From positions 1 through 32,721 of the forward strand of contig JAUZSF010000002.1 of the NCBI GenBank assembly GCA_030949705.1: a stretch of DNA of 32,721 bases, in the 5' to 3' direction. The position numbers and the translations under genes are program-made. The stretch is from Robiginitomaculum sp. (GTDB lineage: Bacteria > Pseudomonadota > Alphaproteobacteria > Caulobacterales > Maricaulaceae). Shown in pieces: positions 1 through 9,253 of this stretch. Under the pieces are notes generated by a model. That model made no database searches, was not told where the DNA came from, and saw only the letters and a program-made list of their open reading frames with translations. Numbering within the stretch: position 1 is the first letter of the stretch; each line of letters opens with the position of its first letter.

Positions 1-32
1 GTCAGCTGCTCTACCAACTGAGCTACCGAGGA
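1..32 (-). tRNA. tRNA, 5' half, probably tRNA-Asn (cut by window edge)
   Basis: On the minus strand the bases from 32 to 1 read as the first half of a tRNA: acceptor strand TCCTCGG, then TA, a D-stem GCTC/GAGC around an AGTTGGTA loop, and the 5' side of the anticodon stem (GCTGA). The anticodon lies beyond position 1, so identity is inferred: a TCCTCGG/TCCTCTG acceptor is typical of tRNA-Asn(GUU). The tRNA class is secure, the amino acid is not. Confidence 0.75.
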
Positions 33-348
33 TCAGAGCCGTCATTTTAATGACGAGAGCGCGTCATAGCAAAGCCTTTGCGCATGGGAAAGGCTGAATA
101 TGCATCTTGAGGGATGAATTGCAGTTTTGGATATGTTTATAACGCACAAAAAAAAGGGAGCCGAAAATCGGCTCCCGAAAGGCGTTGGGTGAATGGTGGG
201 GTGTCTTCAGGGAAGACCATGTGAATATCTCAAACAATCCTTAAAGACTGGTTAACGCGAGTTGATAAAAGAGGCATTGGATTCATCAAGCTTTCCAGCT
301 TCTCAATAAGTATGGTTAACGAGCCCTCAAACTCTTGTGTTCAAAGGG
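33..348. other. Gene-free stretch between tRNA and carbonic anhydrase
   Basis: This 316-base stretch separates the carbonic anhydrase stop from the tRNA. No plausible gene was found. Its only clear content is the minus-strand terminator at 148-176. The rest probably holds the 3' trailer of the carbonic anhydrase message and the promoter of the tRNA gene. Confidence 0.6.
148..176 (-). terminator. Rho-independent terminator of the carbonic anhydrase transcript
   Basis: A perfect 9-bp stem (GGGAGCCGA at 156-164 with TCGGCTCCC at 168-176) closes a 3-base loop. On the minus strand it is followed directly by eight T residues (148-155). Orientation and position fit termination of the carbonic anhydrase message about 170 bases after its stop codon. 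Confidence 0.88.
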
Positions 349-1155
349 CTATTGCGAATGAAGAATAAAGCGCCGATTCGTTGGTTGTACGGGGCGATAA
401 TTGTTTGCATAGAGGCCGGCAAAGGCATCGATTTGCGCTTTTGAGGCTTCAATGGGCTGATCAAAGACCACCCAGCTGACAACTTCAGAGCACGGCGGTG
501 TGGTTAAAGAGCCTTCATAGCGAAAATAACTTCGGTTGCGCGGTAACAGGGCGCCGGGTTTAAATCGTTTTTCGGCTTTCATTTCGCCGGGGTCCAGCGG
601 GGCAATATTCCAGATTTTTTGTAAGGCGGGGTTGGCATTGCCTTCTTTGAAAAAGACCCCCAGTACGCCCAGCGAGCCATCCTTGGCCTGATGCACAAAA
701 TGCGCCTCCAGCGGGTAATGGCGGCCATTAATGGTATGTTCGCTGTCGTGATGGAAATGAAACTGCAACAAGGTATAGGTCTTGCCATCCAGGATCATGG
801 AGCCCTGTTTGTCGGTATCCACCTTAATCGTGTGCCCGTTATTAATGACGGTTGGCAGAAATGGCGTCCAATTGATTTCTATGGGGGGCAGAGGTGCCAT
901 ACGGGCCTCTTTCAGATCGATAGGGGATTGCTGGGTGCCGCTGGCACAGGTCGCATAGCCCTGGTCCAATTTCCCCCAATGTTCCGGCCCGTTCATGCCG
1001 CTATAGGTCCAGTGTGGTGCGGATGTTTTGTGGGATATTGTCTTGGCTTTTCCATTGTTGTGATGGGCTTGCGGGTCATTGTTTGCCAATGCCAGCGTGG
1101 CGGTAAAGGAAAAGCAGATAGACAGTAAGAGTGCAGATTTGGTCGTATGGGCCAT
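349..1155 (-). CDS. Alpha-class carbonic anhydrase, periplasmic
   Basis: This 268-residue protein should interconvert CO2 and bicarbonate in the periplasm. Residues 1-24 form a signal peptide (MAHTTKSALLLSICFSF, cleavage after ALA-24). Alpha-class hallmarks are present: QSPIDL (76-81), the zinc ligands H133 and H135 in QFHFHHDSEH, the third ligand H152 in PLEAHFVH, and GSLTTPPCSE (215-224). C70 and C222 are placed to form the usual disulfide. An upstream in-frame ATG at 1215 would add 20 residues, but the start at 1155 is preceded by a good ribosome site (AGGGGAGA) and gives a normal signal peptide. The gene stands alone and ends before a strong terminator. Family assignment is firm; the physiological role (CO2 or bicarbonate supply, pH control) is inferred. 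Confidence 0.95.
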   Translation of the reverse strand: MAHTTKSALLLSICFSFTATLALANNDPQAHHNNGKAKTISHKTSAPHWTYSGMNGPEHWGKLDQGYATCASGTQQSPIDLKEARMAPLPPIEINWTPFLPTVINNGHTIKVDTDKQGSMILDGKTYTLLQFHFHHDSEHTINGRHYPLEAHFVHQAKDGSLGVLGVFFKEGNANPALQKIWNIAPLDPGEMKAEKRFKPGALLPRNRSYFRYEGSLTTPPCSEVVSWVVFDQPIEASKAQIDAFAGLYANNYRPVQPTNRRFILHSQ

Positions 1156-1297
1156 TATATCTCCCCTATGGCGCGAATCATACAGGATGATCTTCGTAAA
1201 AGGGGCGAAAGGCAAAGAAAACCGTATTCATTGCACGTATTTAATCATATGTCGCTGGTGCCGCGACGGGGGCGTTCTTTGGCAATACGGAAAATAA

Positions 1298-1371
1298 TGG
1301 AGGCCCCGCCCGGAATCGAACCGGGGTGCAAGGATTTGCAATCCTCTGCGTCACCACTCCGCCACAGGGCC
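1298..1371 (-). tRNA. tRNA-Cys (GCA)
   Basis: The minus strand folds as a complete cloverleaf with acceptor GGCCCTG paired to CGGGGCC, anticodon loop TTGCAAA (anticodon GCA), T-loop GGTTCGATTCC and an encoded 3' CCA. Length is 74 bases including CCA. Confidence 0.95.
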
Positions 1372-1522
1372 AAGATAAGAAACACCGTATTCACGGCGTC
1401 GTGTCCGCTCCTATAACCAGTATCGGACCAAAGGTCCATGCGCCGATTCACCTGATTGCACGTTTTGTTTGCACAGCGTAAAAGGATGTTGAATTTTCAT
1501 ACTTAAGAGGGAATCAGCACTC

Positions 1523-2182
1523 ATGTTTGATGTCGAAGCCGCCCGGCGCGCCATGGTGAACAGCCAAATTCGCGTAAATGACGTCACCGACCCGCGTCTG
1601 TTGGACGCGCTGGAAACCATGCCCAGAGAACTGTTTGTGCCCAAGGCACAGGCCTCGACGGTTTATGGTGAGCGCGATGTGCCGCTGGAGGGGGGGCGAT
1701 TTCTGATCAAGCCTCGGGAATTTGCCAAATTGGTCGATGCCCTTGAGATAGAAGAAAACGATCTGATTCTGAATATTGGTGCCGGGCGGGGGTATAGTGC
1801 GGCAATACTGGGTCGACTTGGTGAAACCGTAGTGGCCTTGGAACCAGATGAGACATTACGGGCCTGTGCCGAAAAAGCATTGAGCATGGTGCATGCCGAT
1901 AATGTGGCCGTTATTGATGGCGACCTGCGCGCCGCGGCGCCCGAACAAGGGCCCTTTGACGTTATTTTCGTTGATGCCAGCGTTTCTTCAATCCCGCAAA
2001 CCTGGCTGGACCAGCTGGCGGAAAATGGCCGGCTGGGCGTGTTTGAACGTGACGGCGGTGCTGGCCACGGCGTGGTGTATGTGCGCTCTCACGGCAGTAT
2101 TGGTCGCCGGGTGGCATTTGATGCCAGCGTTCCCTATTTGCCAGGCTTTGAACCAACAAAGGCCTTTTCCTTTGCCAGATAA
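1523..2182 (+). CDS. Protein-L-isoaspartate O-methyltransferase family protein
   Basis: The 219-residue product is an S-adenosylmethionine-dependent methyltransferase of the PIMT (Pcm) family, whose members methylate damaged isoaspartyl residues. The SAM-binding loop is NIGAGRGYSAA (84-94), followed by the acidic VVALEPDE strand. The N-terminal section (RRAMVNSQIRVNDV) is the form common in alphaproteobacteria, where this gene typically lies just before tolC. That position is conserved here, with an 84-base gap to tolC. A purine-rich AGAGGGA precedes the ATG at 1523. These alphaproteobacterial homologues differ from enterobacterial Pcm in the substrate region, so repair of isoaspartate is a family-based inference. 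Confidence 0.88.
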   Translation: MFDVEAARRAMVNSQIRVNDVTDPRLLDALETMPRELFVPKAQASTVYGERDVPLEGGRFLIKPREFAKLVDALEIEENDLILNIGAGRGYSAAILGRLGETVVALEPDETLRACAEKALSMVHADNVAVIDGDLRAAAPEQGPFDVIFVDASVSSIPQTWLDQLAENGRLGVFERDGGAGHGVVYVRSHGSIGRRVAFDASVPYLPGFEPTKAFSFAR

Positions 2183-2274
2183 GTCCCTATCTGTCCTTTG
2201 GCGGCTGGTATGGCGCCAGGGTGCATGTGTCACAGATGCGTTTCTGTTGGGCCACATATAATTAGGTGATGAAA

Positions 2275-3624
2275 ATGAAACTCGTGTTTTCGGCTCTTTT
2301 GTCTGCGACGATGTTGGCGGGCGCGGCACAGGCGGAGTCTCTTGGTGATGCCATGGCGCTGGCCTATGCCTCCAATCCGTTGTTACAGGCCGAGCGGGCA
2401 GGTTTGCGCGCCACAGATGAACAACTGGCACAGGCCCGGGCCCGGCGTCTGCCGTCGGCCAATCTGGATGCCAGCTATGGCTATTCCAAGGTCAAGCAAT
2501 CCAGCCCGTTTTTCTCGGATACGTCTGCTTTCAAACCCCGTTCCGCAGGAGTTTCCCTGAACCAGACCATTTATGGTGGCGGGGCAATCCGGGGGGGTAT
2601 TGAGGCCGCCAAGGCCAGTATAGCCGCAGGACGCGCCAATCTGGTCGGAGTGGAACAATCCGTGTTGCTGGATGCAGCCACGGCGTATCTGGATGTGTTG
2701 CGCGATACCGATGTGGCGCGCATTCGTCGCAATAATGTGGCGGTGCTGGATCGACAGCGCCAGGCCGCGCAGGACCGTTTTGATGTGGGGGAAATTACCC
2801 GCACCGATGTCAGTCAGGCCATTGCCCGGGTGGCCGGGGCCCAGGCCCAGTTACAGGCCGCGCTTTCAACGCTGGCCAACAGTCGTGCTGCGTATGAGCG
2901 CGTGATTGGCCGCATGCCGGGATCGCTGGACGACGTCGATATGCCAGCCCATGTACCAGAGGATTTGGAAACGGCGCGCCAGATTGCAGAAATGCAGTCG
3001 CCAGTGATTCTTGCCGCGATCCACAGCGAAGAGGCTGCCCGTCGCCAGATTCAGGTGGCCAAGGCAGGATTGCGTCCCAATGTTTCTGTGGGGCTGAGCG
3101 GTAATACGGCAAAAAATTCCAGCTTTCCGGGGCAGAAAGTTGACAGTATTGGGGCGGCTGCCCGGTTGTCCATTCCCATTTTTACTGGCGGGTTAAACCA
3201 GTCCCAGACCCGTGCTGCCAAGCAACGAGCCTCGCAGGCGCGGCTGCAATTGGCGCAAACCCGGCGCCAGGTAAATGAACAGGTGGCGCGCGCATGGAGT
3301 TCTCTGGTCGCTGCCCGGGCGGTGATTGCCTCCAGCAAAGAACAGGTCAAGGCCAACGAGCTGGCCTTTGAAGGGGTGGAGCAGGAGGCCCAGGTCGGCC
3401 TGCGTACCACACTGGATGTGTTGGATGCGGAGCAGGAATTGCTCAATGCGCGCCTGGCATTAGTCAGTGCCGAGCACGATGCCGATCTGGCCGCGTTTGG
3501 TTTGTTGGCGGCGACCGGGCAGCTGACGGCGCAGAAACTGGATTTGAAGGTTTCTTATTATGACCCGGCTTCTTATGGAAAAACGACCGCTAGAGGGTTG
3601 TTTGATACCAGCATTGACGAGTAA
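2275..3624 (+). CDS. tolC: TolC-family outer membrane channel protein
   Basis: This about 449-residue protein belongs to the TolC family, the trimeric outer-membrane duct for type I secretion and tripartite efflux. A signal peptide (MKLVFSALLSATMLAGAAQA) opens the protein, followed by the usual SLGDAMALAYASNP helix. Two repeats of long Ala/Gln-rich helices follow, each with a family-typical segment: SLNQTIYGGGAIRGG in the first half and LSIPIFTGGLNQSQ in the second. Three in-frame starts lie close together (GTG 2266, ATG 2269, ATG 2275). The third is chosen because AGGTGAT at 2264-2270 matches the 16S tail with correct spacing. Its place between the pcm-like gene and popZ-valS is a common alphaproteobacterial order. 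The partner pump or secretion system is not in this window. Confidence 0.93.
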   Translation: MKLVFSALLSATMLAGAAQAESLGDAMALAYASNPLLQAERAGLRATDEQLAQARARRLPSANLDASYGYSKVKQSSPFFSDTSAFKPRSAGVSLNQTIYGGGAIRGGIEAAKASIAAGRANLVGVEQSVLLDAATAYLDVLRDTDVARIRRNNVAVLDRQRQAAQDRFDVGEITRTDVSQAIARVAGAQAQLQAALSTLANSRAAYERVIGRMPGSLDDVDMPAHVPEDLETARQIAEMQSPVILAAIHSEEAARRQIQVAKAGLRPNVSVGLSGNTAKNSSFPGQKVDSIGAAARLSIPIFTGGLNQSQTRAAKQRASQARLQLAQTRRQVNEQVARAWSSLVAARAVIASSKEQVKANELAFEGVEQEAQVGLRTTLDVLDAEQELLNARLALVSAEHDADLAAFGLLAATGQLTAQKLDLKVSYYDPASYGKTTARGLFDTSIDE

Positions 3625-3702
3625 ATAGAGGATGATTGGCTGGACAGGGGGGCGATCCCGGCTTTAGCCTTGTTTTTCACATAAACGATTCGAGCACACG
3701 CC

Positions 3703-4358
<656 letters not shown>

Positions 4359-4362
<4 letters not shown>

Positions 4363-4375
4363 GGCTTCGCCTCAT
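4359..4375. repeat. Short perfect inverted repeat at the popZ stop
   Basis: ATGAGGC (4359-4365) and GCCTCAT (4369-4375) form a 7-bp hairpin with a 3-base loop that contains the popZ stop codon. No T-run follows, so it is not a standard terminator. It could protect the 3' end or slow transcription. Confidence 0.45.
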
Positions 4376-4414
4376 CGCAATGAAATCTTCATATCCGTTC
4401 CTATATTTTCATGC

Positions 4415-4441
4415 CCCGGCAATGCACATCGCAATGCCGGG
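4415..4441 (+). promoter_or_regulatory. Hairpin in the valS leader
   Basis: CCCGGCAATGC (4415-4425) can pair with GCAATGCCGGG (4431-4441), with one A-A mismatch and a 5-base loop. It ends 22 bases before the valS start. No T-run follows. The position suits control of valS translation or mRNA stability, but that role is only inferred. Confidence 0.4.
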
Positions 4442-4463
4442 TGCATAGCCTGAGTCCTCCGCC

Positions 4464-7166
4464 ATGTTAGACAAGACCTTCGATCCCGCCGCCGCCGAGC
4501 CGCTATTATACGAACAATGGGAAACTTCCGGGGCTTTCAAGCCCAAGGATGATCCGGATGCCCAGCCCTATTGCATTGTGATTCCGCCGCCCAATGTCAC
4601 CGGCTCGCTGCATATGGGCCACGCGCTCAATAATACTTTGCAGGATGTTCTTATCCGTTTCGAGCGTATGCGCGGCAAATCCGTGCTTTGGCAAGTGGGC
4701 ATGGACCATGCGGGCATTGCCACGCAAATGGTGGTCGAGCGCAAACTGGCCGAGGATGGCAACCAGGGGCGGCGTGAGCTCGGCCGTGAAGCCTTTGTCG
4801 AAAAAATCTGGGAGTGGAAGGCGCAATCCGGCGGGGCCATCACCAAACAATTGCGTCGCCTTGGGGCCTCGTGTGACTGGAGCCGTGAACGCTTTACATT
4901 GGACGAGGGGCTCAGCGCCGCCGTGCGCAAAGTGTTTGTGCAGCTCTATCGCGAAGGCTTGATGTATCGCGCCAAGCGCATGGTCAATTGGGATCCGCAT
5001 TTCCAGACGGCGATTTCTGATCTGGAGGTGGAGAACCGCGAAGTGCAGGGCCATTTCTGGCACTTCAAATACCCGCTGGAAAATGGCGAAACCTACGAAT
5101 ACGTCGAAAAAGACGAAGACGGAAATGTCACTTTGTGCGAGACGCGCGATTATATTTCCATCGCCACCACCCGGCCTGAAACCATGCTGGGCGATGGGGC
5201 AGTGGCGGTGCATCCCGATGATGAACGCTATGCAAATATTATTGGCAAGCGGGTGCTGTTGCCGCTGGCGGATCGTTATATCCCGATCATCGCCGATGAA
5301 CACCCGGACCCGGCAATGGGTTCCGGCGCGGTGAAAATCACCGGCGCGCACGACTTTAACGACTATGAGGTCGCCAGGCGTCACGATTTGCCCATGTATA
5401 TATTGATGGACGAACGCGGCCGCATGAAAGCCAGCGACATCATGCCCGAAAAATATGTCGGCATGGACCGTTTTGAGGCGCGCAAGCAGGTGATTGCCGA
5501 CATTGATGCGCTGGGTCTTCTGGAAAAAGTCGAAGACAAGGTGATCCAGCAACCCACCGGTGATCGCTCCGGCGTACCGATCGAGCCGATGCTGACGGAC
5601 CAGTGGTTTGTGGATGCCAAAACCCTGGCCGAACCGGCCCTGGCCGCGGTAAAAGGCGGTGATACAAAATTCACCCCGAAAAACTGGGAAAACACGTACT
5701 TTCACTGGATGGAAAACATCCAGCCCTGGTGCGTCTCTCGCCAACTCTGGTGGGGACACCGCATCCCGGCGTGGTATGGGCCAGACGGGGAAGTATTTGT
5801 TGCTGAAAATGAAGATGAAGCACACGTGGCGGCCAAAGAGAAGTTTGGAAATGATGTTACGCTAAGACAGGACGAAGACGTTCTGGACACCTGGTTTTCC
5901 TCGGCCCTGTGGCCATTTTCCACGCTGGGCTGGCCGGATAAAACGCCGGAACTGGACAAGTATTATCCCACCAATGTGCTGATCACCGGCCATGATATTA
6001 TTTTCTTCTGGGTGGCGCGGATGATGATGCAGGGCCTGCATTTCACCGGCCAGGTGCCATTTCCGGATGTGTATATTCACGGGCTGGTGCTGGATGAGCA
6101 CGGCAAGAAAATGTCCAAATCCAAGGGCAATACCATTGACCCGCTGGAGATTATTGATCGTTTTGGTGCCGATGCCTTGCGCTTTACCATGACCATTTCG
6201 GCGGCCCAGGGCACCAATATCCGCATGTCGGAAAGCCGGGTCGAGGGCTATCGCAATTTTGGCACCAAAATCTGGAATGCGGCGCGTTTCTGTCAGATGA
6301 ATGATTGCGTTCCAATGGCCGGTTTTGACGCGGGCGCGGTAAAGGAACCGCTGAACCGCTGGATCATTTCCGAGGCGGCCAGCACGGCGCAAAATGTTAC
6401 CCGCGCGCTGGAAGGCTATCGCTTTAACGATGCGGCGCAAATGCTCTATCGCTTTGTCTGGAACACCTATTGCGACTGGTATCTGGAACTGATCAAGCCT
6501 CTGCTAAACGGTGAAGACGAAATTGCCAAGGCAGAGACCCGCGCCAGCGCGGCCTATGCGCTGGATCAGGCCCTGATCATGTTGCACCCGATCATGCCTT
6601 ATATCACTGAAAAGCTCTGGGGCGAGATTGCGGACCGCGATACCTTGTTGATCACGGCCCCATGGCCAACACCCGATGCCGCCCTGATTGATGAAGACGC
6701 GCAGGCCGAAATGGATTGGGTGATCCGCCTGATCAGCGCCATTCGTTCGGTTCGGGCCGAAACCAATGTGCCTGCCGGGGCCAAAATGCCATTGGTGGTG
6801 TGCAGCGATGCAGCAGAGGTGGCCGCTAAATTCAAACGCCATGGTGCTTTGATTGGCCGTTTGGCGCGAGTTGAAAAAATCAGCTTTGCTGAGGAAGCTC
6901 CCGAAGGGGCGCTGCAAACCGTGGTGGATGAAGTGACCTATGCGCTGATCATGGATGGCGCGGTGGATATGGGCGCAGAGCGCAAGCGCCTGCAGGGCGA
7001 AATCACCAAAACCATTGGCGAGATTACCCGGATTGAGAAAAAGCTGGGCAATGAAAAATTCACCGCGCGTGCGCCTCAGGCCGTGGTTGATGGCGAGCGG
7101 GAAAAGCTGAAAGGCTATCAGGCCCAAAAGGCCAAGCTGGAAGAGGCTTTGGCGCGTTTGCCTTGA
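4464..7166 (+). CDS. valS: Valyl-tRNA synthetase
   Basis: This 900-residue class I enzyme charges tRNA-Val. The HIGH-type signature is HMGH at 50-53 in PPPNVTGSLHMGHALN, and KMSKS is at 549-553. Between them lies the editing (CP1) domain that removes mischarged threonine, with the segment TTRPETMLGDGAVAVHP. The anticodon-binding domain includes RFVWNTYCDWYLELIK. The last 60-70 residues form the C-terminal coiled coil typical of ValRS (basic and acidic helices ending in KAKLEEALARL). Length is normal and the frame is uninterrupted over 2.7 kb. The gene converges with the minus-strand yhhN-like gene, leaving nine bases between stops. Confidence 0.98.
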   Translation: MLDKTFDPAAAEPLLYEQWETSGAFKPKDDPDAQPYCIVIPPPNVTGSLHMGHALNNTLQDVLIRFERMRGKSVLWQVGMDHAGIATQMVVERKLAEDGNQGRRELGREAFVEKIWEWKAQSGGAITKQLRRLGASCDWSRERFTLDEGLSAAVRKVFVQLYREGLMYRAKRMVNWDPHFQTAISDLEVENREVQGHFWHFKYPLENGETYEYVEKDEDGNVTLCETRDYISIATTRPETMLGDGAVAVHPDDERYANIIGKRVLLPLADRYIPIIADEHPDPAMGSGAVKITGAHDFNDYEVARRHDLPMYILMDERGRMKASDIMPEKYVGMDRFEARKQVIADIDALGLLEKVEDKVIQQPTGDRSGVPIEPMLTDQWFVDAKTLAEPALAAVKGGDTKFTPKNWENTYFHWMENIQPWCVSRQLWWGHRIPAWYGPDGEVFVAENEDEAHVAAKEKFGNDVTLRQDEDVLDTWFSSALWPFSTLGWPDKTPELDKYYPTNVLITGHDIIFFWVARMMMQGLHFTGQVPFPDVYIHGLVLDEHGKKMSKSKGNTIDPLEIIDRFGADALRFTMTISAAQGTNIRMSESRVEGYRNFGTKIWNAARFCQMNDCVPMAGFDAGAVKEPLNRWIISEAASTAQNVTRALEGYRFNDAAQMLYRFVWNTYCDWYLELIKPLLNGEDEIAKAETRASAAYALDQALIMLHPIMPYITEKLWGEIADRDTLLITAPWPTPDAALIDEDAQAEMDWVIRLISAIRSVRAETNVPAGAKMPLVVCSDAAEVAAKFKRHGALIGRLARVEKISFAEEAPEGALQTVVDEVTYALIMDGAVDMGAERKRLQGEITKTIGEITRIEKKLGNEKFTARAPQAVVDGEREKLKGYQAQKAKLEEALARLP

Positions 7167-7175
7167 TGGATTCGC

Positions 7176-7862
7176 TCAGTCATCACCGCCAGGCGGGCTT
7201 TGCATCAACCCCCAGAACAACATGAATTGCGCCAGATAATAACTGGCCATGACCGCCAGATGCCGCTCGGGCAGGGGCGCCACAAAACGATCAATCCCGA
7301 TCAGGCTGTCCGATAATAAAAACAGCAAGGCCCCGATTTTGGCGATCCGGGGGGCATCGCTGATCAGCGCCAGCAAGACCATCAGGCTCAGCGCACTGAA
7401 ATAGGCCATCAAGGCCGGTGCCATGGCCCCGGCCAGCGGCAACAGCCAGATGCCCAGCCCCACCGCCCAGACGATCACGCCTACCAGAACCGCCTTGTCT
7501 TGCCCTGACAGGGCGACAGCGGGCCGGCGGCGCGGCCAGAACCCGGCGATATAAGAGAGCTGCGCCAGCAAAAATGCCCCCATGCCATAGGCAAAGCCGT
7601 TGGCAAGATCCAGCGACAGGAGGAGATCACCAAAGCCGGACAGGGTCAGCGCCAGCGCCAGCCGGTTATGCAGGGGCACGTCCTTGGCCAGAAACGCCAG
7701 ATACGCCAGCACCCAGATCGGCAAGGCCTTGATCAGCGGCGCAAAGCTCTCCCCCAAATGTTCTGGCGCAAAAAGGTATGCCAAAGCGGCCAATGCTGCC
7801 ACGGCCCGCAGAACCAGGCCCGACGGGCGGGTCAGGATGGCGGCTTCCTGTGTTGCCCTCAT
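7176..7862 (-). CDS. YhhN-family integral membrane protein
   Basis: The 228-residue product is almost entirely hydrophobic, with about seven or eight membrane helices, and carries the YhhN-family pattern: a GFGDLLLSLD segment after the second or third helix, and a later LLFLLSDSLIGID motif. Family members include the eukaryotic lysoplasmalogenase TMEM86, which cleaves the vinyl-ether bond of lysoplasmalogens; bacterial substrates are largely unknown. The start codon overlaps the xthA stop (ATGA), so the two genes are probably co-transcribed and translationally coupled. No functional link between them is evident. Confidence 0.85.
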   Translation of the reverse strand: MRATQEAAILTRPSGLVLRAVAALAALAYLFAPEHLGESFAPLIKALPIWVLAYLAFLAKDVPLHNRLALALTLSGFGDLLLSLDLANGFAYGMGAFLLAQLSYIAGFWPRRRPAVALSGQDKAVLVGVIVWAVGLGIWLLPLAGAMAPALMAYFSALSLMVLLALISDAPRIAKIGALLFLLSDSLIGIDRFVAPLPERHLAVMASYYLAQFMLFWGLMQSPPGGDD

Positions 7863-8641
7863 GCGTCCAGCTCCACCATGACCGGCACATGGTCCGATGG
7901 TTTTTCCATGGCGCGGGCCTCTTTGAAGATCTGCACCCCTTGCAAGGTGTCGGCGGCCTGGGGGGACAGCAAAATATGGTCAATATGAATGCCATGGCCG
8001 CGTTGCCATGCCCCGCGCTGGTAATCCCAAAAGGTGTATTGATGCGCCCGGCCATCCTTGGCCAGATAGGCATCGGTCAGGCCTTCCCACATCAGGGCGG
8101 CAAATTCATCGCGGACCTCTTTGGCAAAAAGCGCGTCATCGGCCCAGACCGAGGGGTCCCAGCAATCCTCGTCGCGATAGATCACATTATAATCCCCGGC
8201 CAGAACGAGTTTTTCTTCCAGCTTCAACAGGGATTTCGCATGCGCCCGCAGGCGCTTCATCCAGTCCAGCTTGTATGTGAACTTGTCGGTGCCTTTGGGG
8301 TTGCCGTTGGGCAGATAGATCGAGGCTACGCGCACAGGGCCGTTATCGGCCCCAATCACCGCCTCGATATACCGGGCATGATCATCGTCTTTATTGCCTG
8401 GCAGGCCACAAATACTTTCCTCGATGCAGTAACGTGACAGTATGGCGACACCATTATAGCTTTTCTGGCCGTGTACCGCGATATTGTATCCCAAGGCCTC
8501 AAACGCATCTCGCGGGAATTGCTCATCCTGGCACTTGATCTCCTGCAGGCAGGCAATGTCCGGGCGGGCATTCTCAAACCATTCAAGAATAGTGGGCAGA
8601 CGCGTGCGTACCGAATTTACGTTCCAGCTGACGATTTTCAT
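7859..8641 (-). CDS. xthA: Exodeoxyribonuclease III (AP endonuclease)
   Basis: The 260-residue protein is an exonuclease III of the endonuclease/exonuclease/phosphatase fold, which nicks DNA at abasic sites and trims 3' ends in base excision repair. Key residues match the family: N7 in SWNVNSVR, E34 in CLQEIKC, the LAGDYNVI motif, and the C-terminal PSDHVPVMVEL with the catalytic His. The start at 8641 gives the standard MKIVSWNVNSVR N-terminus. The stop overlaps the start of the yhhN-like gene by four bases. Annotation is secure. Confidence 0.97.
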   Translation of the reverse strand: MKIVSWNVNSVRTRLPTILEWFENARPDIACLQEIKCQDEQFPRDAFEALGYNIAVHGQKSYNGVAILSRYCIEESICGLPGNKDDDHARYIEAVIGADNGPVRVASIYLPNGNPKGTDKFTYKLDWMKRLRAHAKSLLKLEEKLVLAGDYNVIYRDEDCWDPSVWADDALFAKEVRDEFAALMWEGLTDAYLAKDGRAHQYTFWDYQRGAWQRGHGIHIDHILLSPQAADTLQGVQIFKEARAMEKPSDHVPVMVELDA

Positions 8642-8808
8642 GGGCTTCCTCTATGTCTGGGTCATGGTTTAATGGGTTTCGCCTCCATCGTCACCCATGC
8701 AAACCAAAAACCGGCATAGAGCCGCCCATACGCCCCGATGATCACAAGGCCCGAGTATAACCCCCTGGCCGCGCGGTGGGGCAAATGGCGTTTATCCCCG
8801 TGTCCATC

Positions 8809-8902
8809 AGGGGTAAAAAGGGGTAAAGGAGGGGCGTTTCAGGGTCCGTTTTTTCGCATTCAGGGGTATTTAAGGGGTAAGGGATGGACGGCCCAGGGGT
8901 AA
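8809..8902 (+). repeat. Cluster of five AGGGGTA direct repeats
   Basis: AGGGGTAA occurs at 8809-8816, 8819-8826, 8873-8880 and 8895-8902, and a shorter AGGGGTA near 8862. Spacing is irregular (10, about 43, 11 and 22 bases). They all lie on one strand upstream of xthA and next to the repeat array. They resemble iterated protein-binding sites or remnants of a degenerate tandem array. Confidence 0.6.
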
Positions 8903-8939
8903 GCCTTGCCCCTCATTGACCCTTGGGGTCGTTATGCGG

Positions 8940-9174
8940 GGGATTTCTCCCTCTCCTTGGGGGAGAGGGCCGGGGTGAGGGGCTGGTGAAGCAAAGATAG
9001 TGCACTTTCTTTAAGCCCATGATCCCTCACCTTATTCCTCTCCCCGCCCGGGAGAGGAAAGAGCTTGTTTCTATGTCGGTGCGATGCTTTTGGAGCGGGG
9101 ATAGGAAAACCTTGTCCCACAAGGGCGTGGATGGGGTATTGTGTTTCCATTACCCATCCCCTCATCCTGAGGTG
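8940..9174 (+). repeat. Repeat unit 1, left part (split by the insertion sequence)
   Basis: This is the first of three related units. It begins GGGATTTCTCCCTCTCC, contains the hairpin CCCTCTCC/GGAGAGGG, the conserved block AGTGCACTTTCTTTAAGCCC, a second hairpin (CCTCTCC/GGAGAGG), and CCTCATCCTGAGGTG at its end. The unit resumes at 10448 after the insertion sequence and finishes near 10487. It differs from the other two around 9090-9150. Confidence 0.85.
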
Positions 9175-9253
9175 TGAGCTACTCCCGGAAATCGGACACT
9201 GACATAAGCTATGATTTGTTGTCTGCTGATCTTCGACAAAGAGGAGATCAGAG

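Larger units (their letters stand above)
8642..9174. other. Intergenic region with AGGGGTA repeats and part of a repeat array
   Basis: No gene could be supported in these 533 bases. The first about 160 bases show nothing distinctive and probably contain the xthA promoter. From 8809 to 8902 there is a run of short AGGGGTA direct repeats, and from 8940 the first unit of a ~220 bp repeat begins; it is interrupted by the insertion sequence at 9175. Confidence 0.6.

Noticed and set aside
4506..5825. Minus-strand open frame of 439 codons inside valS
   Set aside because: It is antisense to the catalytic and editing domains of valyl-tRNA synthetase, with no ribosome site or recognisable domain.
9174..9253. 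Extended OrfA starting at a GTG at 9174
   Set aside because: The start codon lies partly in the duplicated target site and terminal repeat, has no ribosome site, and the added residues do not resemble OrfA. The ATG at 9254 has an excellent site.
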